DNA from: Camillea tinctor
Taxonomy: Eukaryota; Ascomycota; Sordariomycetes; Xylariales; Xylariaceae
Direction: 5' to 3'
Assembly (NCBI GenBank): GCA_022578605.1
Contig: MU394062.1
Location: 248,001-312,000 of the forward strand
Length of the DNA: 64,000 bases
The position numbers and the translations under genes are program-made. A model generated the notes under the pieces. The model worked only from the letters and a program-made list of their open reading frames with translations. It was not told where the DNA came from and ran no database searches. Of the stretch, positions 45,001 to 57,847 are shown piece by piece. The first letter of the stretch is position 1, and each line of letters opens with the position of its first letter.

Positions 45001-45741
45001 TCAGTCATAGTAGATACCCGCACGAGCTAAATCTTGCTTGAGATCCTCAGTCTCTCTGGCCATGACACAGGCCTCGGCAAGAGATACCTTTAGTACTTGC
45101 TTCATCACACGGGTGAGGTTCGCATTCGCCATTTTCATCGGGGTTTGGCCCTTCTTCTCCCAGCGCTCGATGGCCTCCTCAAGTTCTGCAATATCACTGA
45201 CGTTGACACCATCATCCATAGCCCTCTCCACGAAGTTGAGGCACCGAGCCACTGATTCTATGGTTGAGCCGAACTCGGTCTCCAATGCGGCCTCTTCGTG
45301 GTCTTCTAGCTTGTCCTCTGGCTCCCACTTTGGCTCTTCTACCGGCGCCAGTACATCTTGGTCGGTGTCGTAGCCGCCGGTGAACTCTGGGGTTGGCGTG
45401 ATTATGTTTATACTCCCGGCCGAGACTCCGAAGGGCTCATCTTCGAGGCCACTCTCCTCGTCGGAGTCACTCCCATCAAAGTTCTCTCGAAAGGGTGACT
45501 CGGTTTCCGACCCGGCGAAACCGGCGGTGTATAATGGCTCTCCCTGGTAAATAGCTCCACTAGGTGAATATAACTCCTGGGATAACTCCCTCTTTAGCAA
45601 CTCCCTTCGTAATGAGTCCCTCCGTAGCAACTCTTTTCGTAATGGGTCTCTTGGTAATGACTCCCTTCGTCGTGGCTCCCTCCGTGATGACTTGCGTGGA
45701 GGCTCCCGATATGCTCCAGATGATCGTTTGAAGCCCGGCAT
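45001..45741 (-). CDS. Orphan low-complexity protein with Arg/Glu/Leu pentad repeats
   Basis: Family not recognised. Single exon, 246 residues from ATG at 45741. Residues about 6-55 consist of R-R-(E/D)-x-L-type pentads, strongly basic and probably a long charged helix. A Ser/Asp/Glu-rich acidic middle (about 75-155) follows. The last 90 residues look helical (L-E-E-A-I-E-R-W-E-K and V-M-K-Q-V-L-K-V-S-L-A-E-A) and end in Y-Y-D. No signal peptide or membrane segment. A full-length open frame with balanced composition supports a real gene, but there is no splice or family evidence. Confidence 0.55.
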   Translation of the reverse strand: MPGFKRSSGAYREPPRKSSRREPRRRESLPRDPLRKELLRRDSLRRELLKRELSQELYSPSGAIYQGEPLYTAGFAGSETESPFRENFDGSDSDEESGLEDEPFGVSAGSINIITPTPEFTGGYDTDQDVLAPVEEPKWEPEDKLEDHEEAALETEFGSTIESVARCLNFVERAMDDGVNVSDIAELEEAIERWEKKGQTPMKMANANLTRVMKQVLKVSLAEACVMARETEDLKQDLARAGIYYD

Positions 45742-46980
45742 GCTGTTTTTGTGTGGGGTAGCTTTTGCTGCGAGACGACAAGGGTATGGAAACTTCAATG
45801 CGCAAATCTAGACTGCTTTCTCTAGCGTTGATGATGTTGTTGATGGCTCCCTAGATGGTTTTGATTTACATCCCTACGTGGGCTACTACTATTATGGGTG
45901 TCCCCTTACTGAAATAGTCGTTTATATAGGACCTATCCGCTTTCGGAGCCTAGCAACTCTTTACTGGGTGCAGCGATGGTTTCTTTCAGCTGAGACAATG
46001 GAAGCTCATGTCTTGTTCTTTTGCAGAGCTTGGACTACTTTTCTACCCAGGGTCAGATGCATGTCTAGGCTGTATCCCCGGGCTTCTTTGTTCGTCTTTG
46101 AGCTAGACATTCCACTAACAGTTGGTTTGTGTCTCCATCCGACTCGAGACATTTCTGGTTTCCTTGCTAACATTGCGTTAATCTTTAAAAGTTACTGATT
46201 TTGATACCTGGGGTTACTCTCTAGGCAGGTAACTACTTACCCTACTCGCGCTGATATATGTATTTCAATATCTATTTTGTTTCTATTACTGACTGAGGTT
46301 ATGGTGTTTGAACTAGGTTAGCATTGTACAACAACATAAGTTTACATACATATAGTGTTAGCCAGAGCTTTGAGTTGGGATCATCTGTAGGTACCTGGCT
46401 AGCGTTTCATGGGGAACCAATTAAATACCCAGTATATAGCGAAGAAGGAAAGAAAAAAAAAGAAACCAAAATTATGTTCAGTTGCACAGCATTTTCTGAA
46501 CTCCCTATTTTGAAACTAGCAGACTAACCTGGGTACTCCATTGATGCATAAAGACCAATTATTAGCTAGTTGGCATATAATGTAAGATATTGACATTAAA
46601 AGGTCCTTTTTATACAATTGCGCTACATAGGCAAATTAGCAGTATAGAGCTGCATGATTTTCAACGTGGTATAGCGCTTAAGCGCAACACACCGCATATC
46701 CAACAACAACGCCAATTCCTACAATGAGACACCAATCATGATGCCACAGATGCCCAACACGGCCGAGACCGAGGCTCCCATCCCCGCTCAGATCAGTTTA
46801 CGTAGTATCTGTGTGGTGTTTGTGTTGTACTTGCATGTCATTGCTTCCCCTATATCATCTACCTACCGTAAGTCTTTAATTCCCATGAGCCTACCTCTTG
46901 ATCATGATCAACTATTGTTTCTATCTATCTGACTATAACACATTGCTAGAAGCACCGAAAACATCGTCAGAAGAACGGAA
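45742..46980. other. AT-rich spacer
   Basis: Promoter of the 45 kb gene at the left. A possible 5' UTR intron (GTAAGT at 46868, TGCTAG at 46949) lies just upstream of the 2EXR gene; it does not connect to an in-frame coding exon. A frame at 45878-46198 lacks an ATG start. Confidence 0.5.
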
Positions 46981-48336
46981 ATGCCTCTACAGAATTGGAT
47001 AGCTAGGTGGCCTACCAACTTGCATGTGCCGCTAGCTTTGACGTTTCTTGAGGATCCAAGCTCGATAAATGCCCAATCGGGCTCCCCATTGTTCGCGAGG
47101 CTCCCGGGAGAGCTGCGTGCGTCTATATGGAGTTTCGCGCTTCTACCTTACGAAGACCTCGACAGCCCCTATGACTTACACCAACGTTGCGCAAGGCCGG
47201 GACGAACTGCTCCCCTCCGTGTCGCGGTAGATCTACTCCGTACATGTCGAGCGATTTACGTTGAGGCCTTTCTCATCCCCTTTCAGACTCTCCCGGTCGT
47301 GCTGTTTAACGGAGACGGGCAGGACGTTCCGCCAAACCTAAATCTACTTGAATGCACGCCTTCAAAGATGGACAGGATCTTCAGACTCAAGCCGTGGCAG
47401 TTTGCCCAGATTACCTCTGTGGAGTTGACGGTGCAACAATACGTCTTGGAGACTGGTATGTTTGATCCCAACATTATGACATGGAAGTAGCTAAAATTGT
47501 CGACAGCCTGGCTGACCGCGTTTCTAGGGGCCATCGAGAGAGTATCGGGTATGGTTGGGGGTCAGAGTCGACATAAAGGTCATGAAGCTAGAAACTCTCG
47601 CATATTTTCTTCCGGTCATACCACCTTTATAGAGCCTAGAAACGCAGCATATAGCCATAACCCTTGCGGAAAGGCGGGCAAGGCATTATCTATGGGCAAT
47701 CTTTATGTCGGAAAGAAGATTACGCATTTCGCTCTTCGCATGTACCGAACCGACTGGTGGACATGGTCATCTTCTCCTCAGGATGGACAACTCCATCCCT
47801 CAGGGAGACTCCGTCTTGAGCCCATGGCCAATGTAACTTTTAACGAAAGCAGGACTTCGTCCATGATCGCTGGTTACGAGGCGCGTAAAGAAGGAAGGGA
47901 TCCAGACTTCGGCCTCGACGAGTTTGAAAAACAAGGGCGATGGGGTATGCAGCTTGTGGAGTTCCTGCCAGACCTTGAAACACTTGAGCTCGTGCTGGAG
48001 ACGTTCGCAGTGAAGGAAGCCCAACTCGACAAAGTCATAGAATGCGCCAAACTTTGGACATTTCCCTTCACAGATGGCCATCATCTGAGGTGGAACGGCA
48101 AACCAGAGACCACTCTCCGATGGCAAGGAGCAGCGGAATACTCGTACGATGATGGGGACTACGGGTGGATTCAGAAGCAAAATCGACGCGGGACCGTTGG
48201 AGGTGAGAACATCCAACTACTGAGGAAGCAAGAAGGGGATGATGCTCCACCCCTTGACGGGCAGGTATTCGTTATTAAGACACTGATATTCAGAAGAGAG
48301 CGGGATGCAGATCATGGCTATTCTTACAATGCGTGA
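46981..48336 (+). CDS. 2EXR-domain (F-box-like) protein
   Basis: Exons 46981-47455 and 47507-48336 (51-nt intron, GTATGT donor, GACAG acceptor, phase 1) give 434 residues. Residues 38-55 carry the F-box-like start F-A-R-L-P-G-E-L-R-A-S-I-W-S-F-A, and the region to about 150 has the expanded-strand pattern of fungal 2EXR proteins (L-L-R-T-C-R-A-I-Y-V-E-A). The C-terminal half is hydrophilic with several Trp and no known domain. These families are greatly expanded in Sordariomycetes; function is unknown, and a role as a ubiquitin-ligase adaptor is only suggested by the F-box resemblance. Confidence 0.75.
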
Positions 48337-49359
48337 TATAACACGTAGTTGAGGCGGGCGCGAAGAGGCAGATTAGGAGGATTTAGAGTGCTAGCGAAGT
48401 GTTACTTCGCTAGTAGTTATGAGATATGAATCTAGATTTACAAATAGACCATTAATACGAACTTTATTCACTGTTCTATTGATTCGGCCACAACTTTCTG
48501 TGAGATGTGCAGTTCATCAACTTATATATACCCATTGGTATTGTCATAGTCTCGTTATACACTTATGTATATATAAAGTCATCTACTGTTAGGCTCTCTA
48601 GCATTCTCTCCATTCCCAATACATCCCAATTACAACACCACAATGATGATACTATGATAGATATCATAAAATAGAAATCTCAATCTACCAAACCTAGACA
48701 TCTAACCTAAACTATAGAGGGACCACAAGCATAAGAGCCATCCCAAACTTACGTCCGTACCGACTCGTTTGGTTCCGTGGCTTGGCGATGGTGTATGAGG
48801 AGACCTAGGCACGGAGAGAACCATGCTTGAAACGAGGGGAAGTTGTTAATGGGTAGGTATATTTACGATTCGTCATGTATGTCAATGTTTTCCCTATAGG
48901 AAGCTGGATCATATACAGTGCTATCTTATTATAATATATTCTGCCCTTCTATCATCATATTTCTATTAGGTAGAAAAATCTGAGTTTCAGCACATTCGTA
49001 TGAAAGCCTGGCTCAATGATAACGTATTTATGATTGAGTTATCATCTTCTCTCTAAATTGTGTAAGGGGGGGATATGGAGCTTTCCATATCCCAAACCCG
49101 ATTTAAAAACCTCACACACAATCACCCTCAATACTTATCATTGCTTACACGCCCCCCACTTCACTCCCCCAGTCTAGATATCTACCTAAGCTGTAGTGTG
49201 CATACATACATACATTACATGCATCCATCCATATACACCGCATACGAATGACACTCACACATTCACCCTTCCGCGAATCCTCACCTGTCGCCAGCCTCCT
49301 CCTGAAACACCCTGCACATACCCTTTCTCCCTCTCCCCCAAACCGCCCACCCACCCACC
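48337..49359. other. AT-rich spacer
   Basis: No gene is seen. The right end has an ACAT/CATA simple repeat (49197-49215) and a CT/AC-rich leader for the acetyltransferase gene. Confidence 0.6.
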
Positions 49360-50138
49360 ATGCACCCACCCCCCTTATCCCTCTCCCTCTCCCCCGCCTC
49401 CCCCACCGACGCCCCGCGCATCGCCGCCATCCACCTCTCGGCCTTCTCCCGCAACGCCATGCTGCACGCGCAATTCCCCAGCGCGGCCGTCCGCGCCGCG
49501 CTCGCGCGCAGCATCGAGTTGAAAGCGCGGGCCGACATCGCGGACGCCAAGGTCACGGTGCTCGTCGTGCGCGCCGCGCCAGAAAGCCACCCAGAATCAG
49601 GGGGCGAGAAAGAGAAGGCGGAGGAGAGGGGGAAGAAGAAAGGCGAGGTGGTCGCGTTCGCCAAGTGGACGCACCCCGGGGACGACGAGGAGGAGGCGCC
49701 GTGGGAGTGGCCCCCGGGCACGGACGTGCAGGTGCTGGGGGCGTGGGAGCGGGCGTCGGAGGGGGCGCTGGGGAGGGCGCTGGGGGGGCGAGGGTGCTAT
49801 CGTGAGTTCTCCCCCCGGCCCCCCATTTGCGCATCGCATGGTGGTAGATTAAGGAGACGAGCTAACCCCCCAGGTTAGGCCTCACGTTCATGGGCACGGA
49901 TCCGGCGTACGAGAGGCGCGGGGCGGCGACGCTGATGGTGCGGTGGGGGATGGAGCAGTGCGAGAGGGAGCGCGTGCCGGCGTACTTGGAGAGCACGCTG
50001 GAGGCGGCGCCGTTCTATGCTAAGAGCGGGTTCAGGGCTGTTGAGAAGTTCGCGTTGGATTACGAGAGTGGAGGCCGGACGGAGAGGTACGAGGAGATTA
50101 GTTTTGTGTACGAGCCGGCGTCGCTGAAGAAGAGCTAG
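49360..50138 (+). CDS. GNAT-family N-acetyltransferase
   Basis: Exons 49360-49801 and 49879-50138 give 233 residues. The acceptor is the second AG (GTTAG) after a CTAAC branch site, because the first AG would give a stop. The acetyl-CoA-binding motif is A-Y-E-R-R-G-A-A-T at about 157-165, preceded by the strand L-T-F-M-G-T-D-P. The closing strand Y-L-E-S-T-L-E-A-A-P-F-Y-A-K-S-G-F is typical of fungal GNATs that resemble small-molecule acetyltransferases. A charged Lys/Glu/Gly-rich insertion (about 75-100) interrupts the N-terminal half. The substrate is unknown. The first exon is very GC-rich. Confidence 0.85.
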
Positions 50139-50897
50139 ATAGAATAGATACTTCTAGGCGCTGCTATGGATTACTCCTTGCCAATATCTTCAAGTTTCTC
50201 TATATCCTCGCGCCCGCATTATCTTCACCTTGAATAATTAGCTCTCATATCCTCTTCGCATGGTTACGTGCTTCCCCGAGTGCATTGTTTGCAACGGCAT
50301 ACTGTCTAAAAGCTTTTAAAATAGGAAGTACCTAAATATACGAATCACCATCGGAGCGCTGAACAGCGAAAAGTAAAATTTCAGTTCTTCAATTCAACAT
50401 TAAGGATAACTAGGTAGATATATAGGTATTTCTAAGGTGTCGTTCACGTCGCGTTTCCAGTTGCCTTTCTCCTTTACCTATAAGATCCCGTCCTGCACCC
50501 TTTCGCTTTGTCATTTCACGTCGTATCGAATTTCCTGTTCTTTTTCCTTTACCTCCCACAAAAGAACGCCCAGCACCTCCAAAACCAGAGATATGCAAAT
50601 GAGTGAATTCAAAACAAAAACCCCTTTCCAAGCTCCCCCCTTTCCTCCCTTGAAGCCATGCAGAAAGAAAGAAAAAGAAAAGGAAACCGTCCAATGAATG
50701 AATTAGGTAGTAAGAATAATGAATGACCCCCAAAAACCTCATATCTCATAAAACCAAGCCCTTAGGATATAAAACGGATTAGAAAAGAAGAAGAAAAAAA
50801 AAAAATCAAAGAATGAATTAAAACCCTCCTCAAAAATTCCAACCCCGGGGACCAGCCCAATAGTCTGTTGTTTTTTCGTCGTATATCGAAGAGAAAT
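50139..50897. other. Spacer between convergent genes
   Basis: 3' flanks of the GNAT gene and the 50.9-52.6 kb gene, with A-rich tracts at 50665-50690 and 50787-50805. No gene is seen. Confidence 0.6.
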
Positions 50898-52631
50898 TCA
50901 GCACCCGCCGTAGCGCACGCCCCTTTTCCCCAACTCCTTCCTCCCGATGGGATCCTCGGGGAATACCCACCCTCTGGCACGCTTCGCCTCCCTCTTCTCC
51001 GCCAACTGGGGCTGGGGCATCCAGTCGTCGCGCGGCAGGGCCTTGCGGCGGGTGCCCTCGGCAGGGGCGCCGATGTCGGCTCTCCAGAGGGCGTGTCCGG
51101 GCGCGGGCTCGTCGGCGGCGAGCATGCACAGGCCCCAGAGGGCGAGGCAGGCGGTCAGCTCGGCGTCGCCGTCGTTGGCGAGCTGCACGCTGCTGACCTC
51201 GAGGTACCCGAAGTGCGGGGTGCCCTCGCCGCCGTTGCGCACGACCACCAGCTCGATCTCGGTCAGGATGAACCCGTACCGCGTGCCGTGCTCGCGCATC
51301 GCGTGGTGCAGGTGCGCGAGCCCCCGCAGGTACTCCACCCGCTTCACGTTGCCCTCCACCCGCATCCCCGTGTTGAAGCGGTCGAACGACTTGACCAGCC
51401 CGACTACGCGCGCCGTCGGCTTGCCCCCGAAGATGGCGGCCGCGGTGCTCGACTCGCCGATCATGTTGGCCACGATGAGGTGGTCGCTCGCGGATGAGGT
51501 GTTGGTGCTGCCGGCCTTGGTGGAGGGCACGGAGAACTGGAGCGCGCGTTGGGAGGAGAGCGCCAGGGCCGAGTTGAGCTTGGGGATGTAGTACGATGCG
51601 TAGATGCTGTGGAGAGCGGCCTCGGTCTCCGGGTGGCGCGCGCCGGTGGATGGCTGGGGGAGCAGGGGCTGGGGGACGGGGCAGTTGAGGAGCGAAGAGG
51701 CGCCAGGGAGCGAGAGGATGGTGTCGATGTTGAAACCGGTCCAGGCCCGGATTTGACGGGCATCCCACCAGAAGTGCTTGGTGTGGGGATCGCGCAGAGG
51801 GAATGAGATGGTGCGCACCAAAGAGGGGGCGGGATTGGAGGTGGTGAGATAGTCCATGAGCGTGGTGGATGGCGTGGGGTCGGGAGTTGACGCCAAGCTC
51901 AAGGGGGAGGGGGCCCGGGGAGCATAGTTGAACATGAATTGCTCAGGCTGGGCTTGGGGTTGAGAGACAGCCGGGATGTATGATGGCATCTGACGGTACG
52001 TGGGGAAACCATACTTCTCAAGCGCTGAGCCATCCAGACTTACACTCGAAGCACGACGAGGCTCAACAATGCTATCCTGGGCAAAGGTGACAGGGGAGCA
52101 TAGCAATGAGGAAGGGAAGACAGGCTGATCCTCAGGCGTGAAGAACGAGCTAGAGAAGTTGAGAGCCTCAGGGTTGGTGTAGCTTCGAACGTGCGTGGGG
52201 CGGAAGGCTCCCTGGCGGCTAGGTCTCCTGGTAGGAACCGGCGAGGTTTTAGCACGCTTGGGAGGAGACTCTATGGCTTGATCTTGATGTCTGATCTTGG
52301 GAAGGAGAATAGGACCATGCTGCCGGATCGGAGGTGGCGAACGTGACGGAGTGGTGTGGCGTGTGCTGATCGAGTCGGAGGGCGACGACTCGATAGTTGA
52401 GCAAAAGGAGCCATACGAGCTTGTGCGAGCATGCCCGGGATTGTAGGGAATCTCGAGGAGGGACGGATCAAATGAGTAGCTCGGCGGAGTGACCGGCTCG
52501 CAGGCGGGGAATGTGAAGTCGAACGACATGTCTGCTGCCAGACTGCGTAGATAGGAATTGTGTTAGTCTCATGATATCCCGATGTCCCTATATCAAGATA
52601 TAGGATAGGGGCACATCACTCACGAAGCCAT
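50898..52631 (-). CDS. Conserved-type fungal protein of unknown function, starting in an 8-nt exon
   Basis: Family not recognised. The preferred model has exons 52624-52631 and 50898-52542, giving 550 residues. The 81-nt intron has GTGAGT, a CTAAC branch site and a CGCAG acceptor, and links M-A-S to L-A-A-D-M-S-F-D in frame. Starting at ATG 52529 instead gives 543 residues. The first 250 residues are Ser/Pro-rich with basic clusters (P-P-K-R-A-K-T) and look disordered, suggesting a nuclear protein. From about 265 a folded domain appears: K-H-F-W-W-D-A-R-Q-I-R-A-W-T-G-F, then F-D-R-F-N-T-G-M-R-V-E-G-N-V-K-R-V-E-Y-L and Y-G-F-I-L-T-E-I-E-L-V-V-V. The GC content rises toward the 3' end. Confidence 0.75.
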
Positions 52632-55600
52632 ATCGATATCTATGTGCTTGTTTACTTAGACAAGAACAAGTATATTATTCTTCTGGGATGTTGAAGAGGA
52701 TAAACGGGAGAACCTGCTCCTGATGGATATCCTTGATGCTAGTTTCGAACAAAAATGTGTGTACAATGATGCCGGGAGACTGGAACTGTGTTGCTGTGAA
52801 GCAAGAAGGGACCAAGGTCGCGTTGATGGCCGGCCTTTTCCTTTGCAGAGATCTAAAATATAAAGAAAAGAAAAAAAGATGCAAAAGAAACAGATGTATT
52901 GGCTTATAGTTGAAACTTAGAACTGGACTGAAGAAAAAGGGAATGTGAAGAGGAGGATGCCGGGCCTCTTATCCTCCATGGCCACGATGGACCGGATACA
53001 AATCAGCTCATCCGAGCTTGAGCAGAGCGATGATGTAGTGCAACTGCAAGCCCGTCTAACCTGAAACATGGGGTAAGAAAAGAAAATCAAATTCGGATGC
53101 TAATGCTAGTGAGAAAAGAAGCGGCATCACGTAGGTAGGGTCTAGGTCAAGAAGGCCTGGTATGGAACCCGACTTGAATGTTGAAGTTGAAAGCGACTCG
53201 ACTTACACACAATGTACACACAATGCAAAAGTACGTACCGAAATAGAGTAACGTCGGGTGGGGCCTGCAGAAGCCTTGGCGCGCTTGTCGTTGTGCGGCT
53301 AGAGGGAAGTGGAGGCGCAGCAAGACAGTGAAGAACAGCATAAAGTACTGTAGGCCCTGGGCAAAGTCGGCTTGGGTAGCACAGTGAGAGTTTTGATATT
53401 CTGACGCAATGATCCCTGTCGAGGCCGTGACTTGGGTCCCAATATGGTAGGACAACGCACCCTATCAGGTCGACAGCTTCCGGGGGTCTTCCCAGCTGGG
53501 ATCTCCCTAGCTCGAAGCCCGATTCTCGTCACTCAATGGACACATCAGTTACCCACTGATCTCCCGTGGATCTTCGTGGATATTCGGGTATGAACATTTT
53601 TCTTCGTTCCTCCTACTTGCTGAATTAGGGAAAGGAGCTACAGTCTTGCTCTAGAAGTTGCATATGCAGGCTATGAGTCACTCAGAAAATAGACACACGT
53701 CGCCTGCATGGACCCCTGGCTTGGATGATGGGTACCCGTTAGGTGGATGCATATATCCTGCAGCGCGCCAATGGGGAGGGTGTGGGGATGGACGAGGGAG
53801 TTACCGTTGAAGGGTTTTGGGTTTTTGGCTAAGGCTGGCCCTTTCTTCTCATCCCTGGACGCGACGTGAATGTGAATGAAGAAGAGTACGGCGAAAGGGA
53901 CGCGATTCTGTTGCTGCAACACAACATAACCTACACACTTACACACACTTACACAGCACACGTCTATGTTGCCGCGACGAACGAGCTCGTGACACAACTA
54001 TATGTCCGTCTCCTATTAGTCTATGTTCGCATCCTTCCCAGGGAATATGAATGTTCCCCCTCTCCGTCTCCCCTCCGTCCCCCCTACCCCACGCAGAATC
54101 TGCAGCGCAGCAGTCGCAGGATGGAAACAGCTACAGCCTCAACTTCTACGGATTTCTGGTATTTAGTATTTGCCGCGCTTGTTTTCTATAGGTAGTACCA
54201 GACCCCAAGCATAGCGGCGAGTCCCTGTTCGTCCGTCCTCATTATCTCGTCTATCAGCGCTAGTTACAAGCCAGTCGCAACTTGAGTCTCGTGTACGCCT
54301 CCTAGTCTTGGACGACCGACTTTGGCATGTCAGAAATGAGTAAAAAAGGAATAATGAAATGAGTGATCTACTTCAAGGTTAGGTAAGGTGGCGCCCATAA
54401 TGTTGCTCTCGAGCGGTTGCGCTTGATTCAGCTGCCGATATTGCACTACCAGGTCAGGTATTTCGTACAGATCACCCCTACTATTTTTGTAAAAGAGGAT
54501 CTCGGCTCTAGTATTTAGCGAGCGCTTGCTGAAATGATGCCGAAGCAGGCGTCTTCGGGACTATGCGTAGCCGCCCCAGCTGACTAACCACGGCGGCTAA
54601 TCGTGAGAGATTTGCTTATGGGTGAGGGGCAGCTAAGATGGGTCCCACGATCAAGATGCTACCTTATCTCCATATGTACATATTAACGATATGGCCCGCT
54701 ACAGAAATATACTGTCGATCTGTGATCCACAAGCTTGGTCTATGCCTGCGTTCAAAGTCCCTTGTGATGTCCTTTTGTTTCTTCTGAGTAAGATACGAAA
54801 GATACGATGAGAGAAGGTATCGTAATCTGAATTGATGTATCTGCCCATATTCATCAGATGACATAAAGTGGTGAAAGATATTATATTGACCTTCTGGTTT
54901 TCTTTATTTTACCGCCGACGGAAATCCCCGATGAGCGCTTGGGGAGATTAAATTCCATGTAGTCAAACCTCGAATTATATGACAGTATCGAACTAAGAAG
55001 CAAAGCATTATGCACTTAATAATTAATCACCGATCAATCATAAGAGCCGCCTCAAATTCCCTTTTACACTCTGGTATATATACATGCATACAGATAGATG
55101 TTTACTTGGGGGTTGAGACTCTATATGCATGTAGACGATACCTGCATGACCGTGCCTTGTAACCGGGGACGGCTATCAGGTGTGCATGTATGCGCATACC
55201 TTAGGTGAGCAGGCAAGAAATCTACAACACGGCGACAAACCGCAACGACGACCTCTGTCGCATCATCTCTGGATCTCTGCAAGCCACGAGCCGCTGAAGA
55301 AGTTCATCGGATCACCTTACGGCCGAGCACCACGAGCCGTGAGATAATATCCACAGTATGACGAACATATGCCCACCAGCCTGCTTTGCCAGCCCAGCCA
55401 GCCTGCCTACGGTTCCTCTCCCTGCGTCTGATGTCTCTGGACCGATCTGTACGTACTTTAACCTACTACTATATTTATATTAGAACGAACAGGCGGGCGA
55501 GCGAGAGAGCGAGCGGCTATAATGTGGAATGGCTGACGTAAGGAGGTGCCCGTGAGGTTCCGGTCCCGGTGGTGTCGATATTGCCGCTTCATAGGAAGGG

Positions 55601-57847
55601 GGTCCCCGTATTGTGACCATCGTTACCTACGGCCCGTATTCTTCAAGCCTCTCATGACCATATTAAATATATATATATATATAAGGAAAAACAAGGCCCG
55701 CGGCTCGGCTCGCCAAAGATATCGGTATACTACTAATAACCAAGCGCGGATAGCCTTTCTTTCCTTTCTTCTTCTATTCCCTTCTTTGCTTTACTAGGTA
55801 TCTCTTAGAGATCCGTAGAAGCGCGCATAACCGGAGAAAAGGGAAAAAGAAGCAAAGAAAGAGAGAGACACACGCATAAGCAGAGCCGTATAGCCGCCCC
55901 TCCGTCTCGTCGGCGCTTAACTTGAGTGCTTACTCCCCGGTCACTTACATTACATACATACCTACAATCAACATTTCCCCCACCATGAGCGCTTAAAGAA
56001 CCAGAAGACCTGGTTGAAGAGTTCTTCTGTGTCTTTGAGTCCTCATTGGCTAGTGAGCTTGGACGCGACCCCAACCCCCGGTCCCTGTTCCTCAGCGCGA
56101 AAGGGATATCGAGATGGACCAATCGGCTTGTTGCATGCTCGATTTGACCGCGTCGGGGGCAGCTGATTGGCTATGGATCCCAACCCTGGTCCTTGGAGAG
56201 GTTGGGTTTAGGTAGGTACTTAGGTACATGTCTAGTATAGTGGGTTATACTTCTCAAAACCAGAATATCGTTCGTTCAGATTGAACCGTAGATACTGCAC
56301 CTAGTATATCGGAATCCCGGACTGCAACGTGACTTGGGAAGCTAGTGGGATGGGGGGCCACGGGAGTAAAGTAGGTCAAGGTATGTATCATAGGTCAGAT
56401 GTGGTATTTTGTTTCTTGAATGTTTCGTTTCAAGCCATCTCCTCCCGCTTGGGTTGATGTGGATAGGTCAGTTAGGTAGCATTTGGCGTGGCATGTGGGT
56501 AGGGATGGAGTCAAAAAGACGAAACAAAAAACTACCCAACCTACATTCAATACGCATACATTACCTTACATAGGTTACCTACCTACGGACGTACATACAA
56601 GCTAGTGCCTCGATCATATCTAGACGTTTGTGTTTCAGATCTTGCCCTCTCTCAGCCTCTGGAGCCTCGTTAGACTGACAAACCTCCGTCGTCCGTGACT
56701 CATCCATCCCGGGACTCGCAGCTTTTCGGCATGCATGGCAGGGGGGTTTTGTACATCGTGCAGATTGATTAATCGGTCTGGATTATGACTCAACGATAAA
56801 CTTATTTGTTTCTCTCATCCCTCCCCTGGTCAAGTCTTGATTTTTAGAGATGAAAAAGTCTCACTCTCGGGCGTTGTCTTTGATCGTGGAAAATCGCGTG
56901 GCTGGGCATCGCGACGTGTCGGACGTGTTGGCGACATCGTGCCATGGCAAAGTTGAAAAAAAAATTCTGCTGTTACGTGTGACGTGCGCGCAACCTAACC
57001 GAGCTGGAATAGCCCGTCTGGTCTCTCTCACCTGTGATAATAGAATGATGGTCTTCTTGTTCTGATTGGCTGGACCTCTAGTCGCTTGTTTAACGTCGAT
57101 CTATCTGACCTTACATCCGCTGTACGACCTCCTCACGACAATCACGTTTTATATCGCCAAGTATAGGTTATCTATTTCACGCACATGCCATATCCGCGAG
57201 TGAGAAAGGGCAATTCGTGAAATGGCATCGATTTGTGCAGAACCCATCGCTCCACACTCCGCATTAACGTACGGAGTCGCATCTAGGTCATCGAGCTAAT
57301 GGGCATACTTACATACGCACATATCCACTCCTATATACGGGTCACAGGTAGACCGGCCTAGTGACCAGCTTCAAGTAAAGCCGGCCATGTTTCGAGGCCA
57401 TATGTTAAACTTCGTGGGAGCCCTATCTACCGGAGCTTGGTCTCGAATTGAGGCCTTATAACATGACACTGCCACCTTCTAGTAGCTGAGATGTGGGAGC
57501 CGCGCGTTATCATAAATCCCCTACCCCCACCTTCATCTGTATTTTCGTATAATACCTCCATTGGTTGCCTCACAGCTAGAAATCAAGTTTCCTAGATGTA
57601 TTGTAAGCGGCCATTAGCATCACAAAAAGGCTATAAAAAAGGTGTGATGAGGTCTTGAGATGAGGCCGGGCGTCAGAAACAATGACGATGGCTTGGCCTA
57701 AGCAATATAAAGATGACTGAGGTAACGTGGCATTCGGTTTAAGTCTTCATCCCGGCTAGGCTACCTCATGAGGACACCGGTGTCCTATATCGCCACCTAC
57801 ACATTTTGTCTATAGTGTATGAGGGCTCTCGTCTAGTCTAACTCCGT
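52632..57847. other. 5.2-kb gene-poor spacer
   Basis: No supported gene. It contains a purine-rich leader near 52860-52880, an ACACTTACAC simple repeat (53935-53960), a TA run (55665-55682), CCTAGG/GGTAGGT motifs (56210, 56575) and a poly-A tract at 56955. Short frames at 53147-53455, 53671-53997, 55805-56122 and 56850-57065 look random. Non-coding RNAs cannot be excluded. Confidence 0.55.

Noticed and set aside
46738..46980. Upstream coding exon of the 2EXR gene
   Set aside because: A plausible intron (GTAAGT to TGCTAG) exists, but the joined frame does not match the frame of the ATG at 46981, so at most it is a 5' UTR intron.
50830..51768. 312-codon minus-strand frame and long plus-strand frames in the same place
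   Set aside because: These are GC-rich shadows of the 50.9-52.6 kb gene; they are Arg/Pro/Ala-rich without a recognisable fold.
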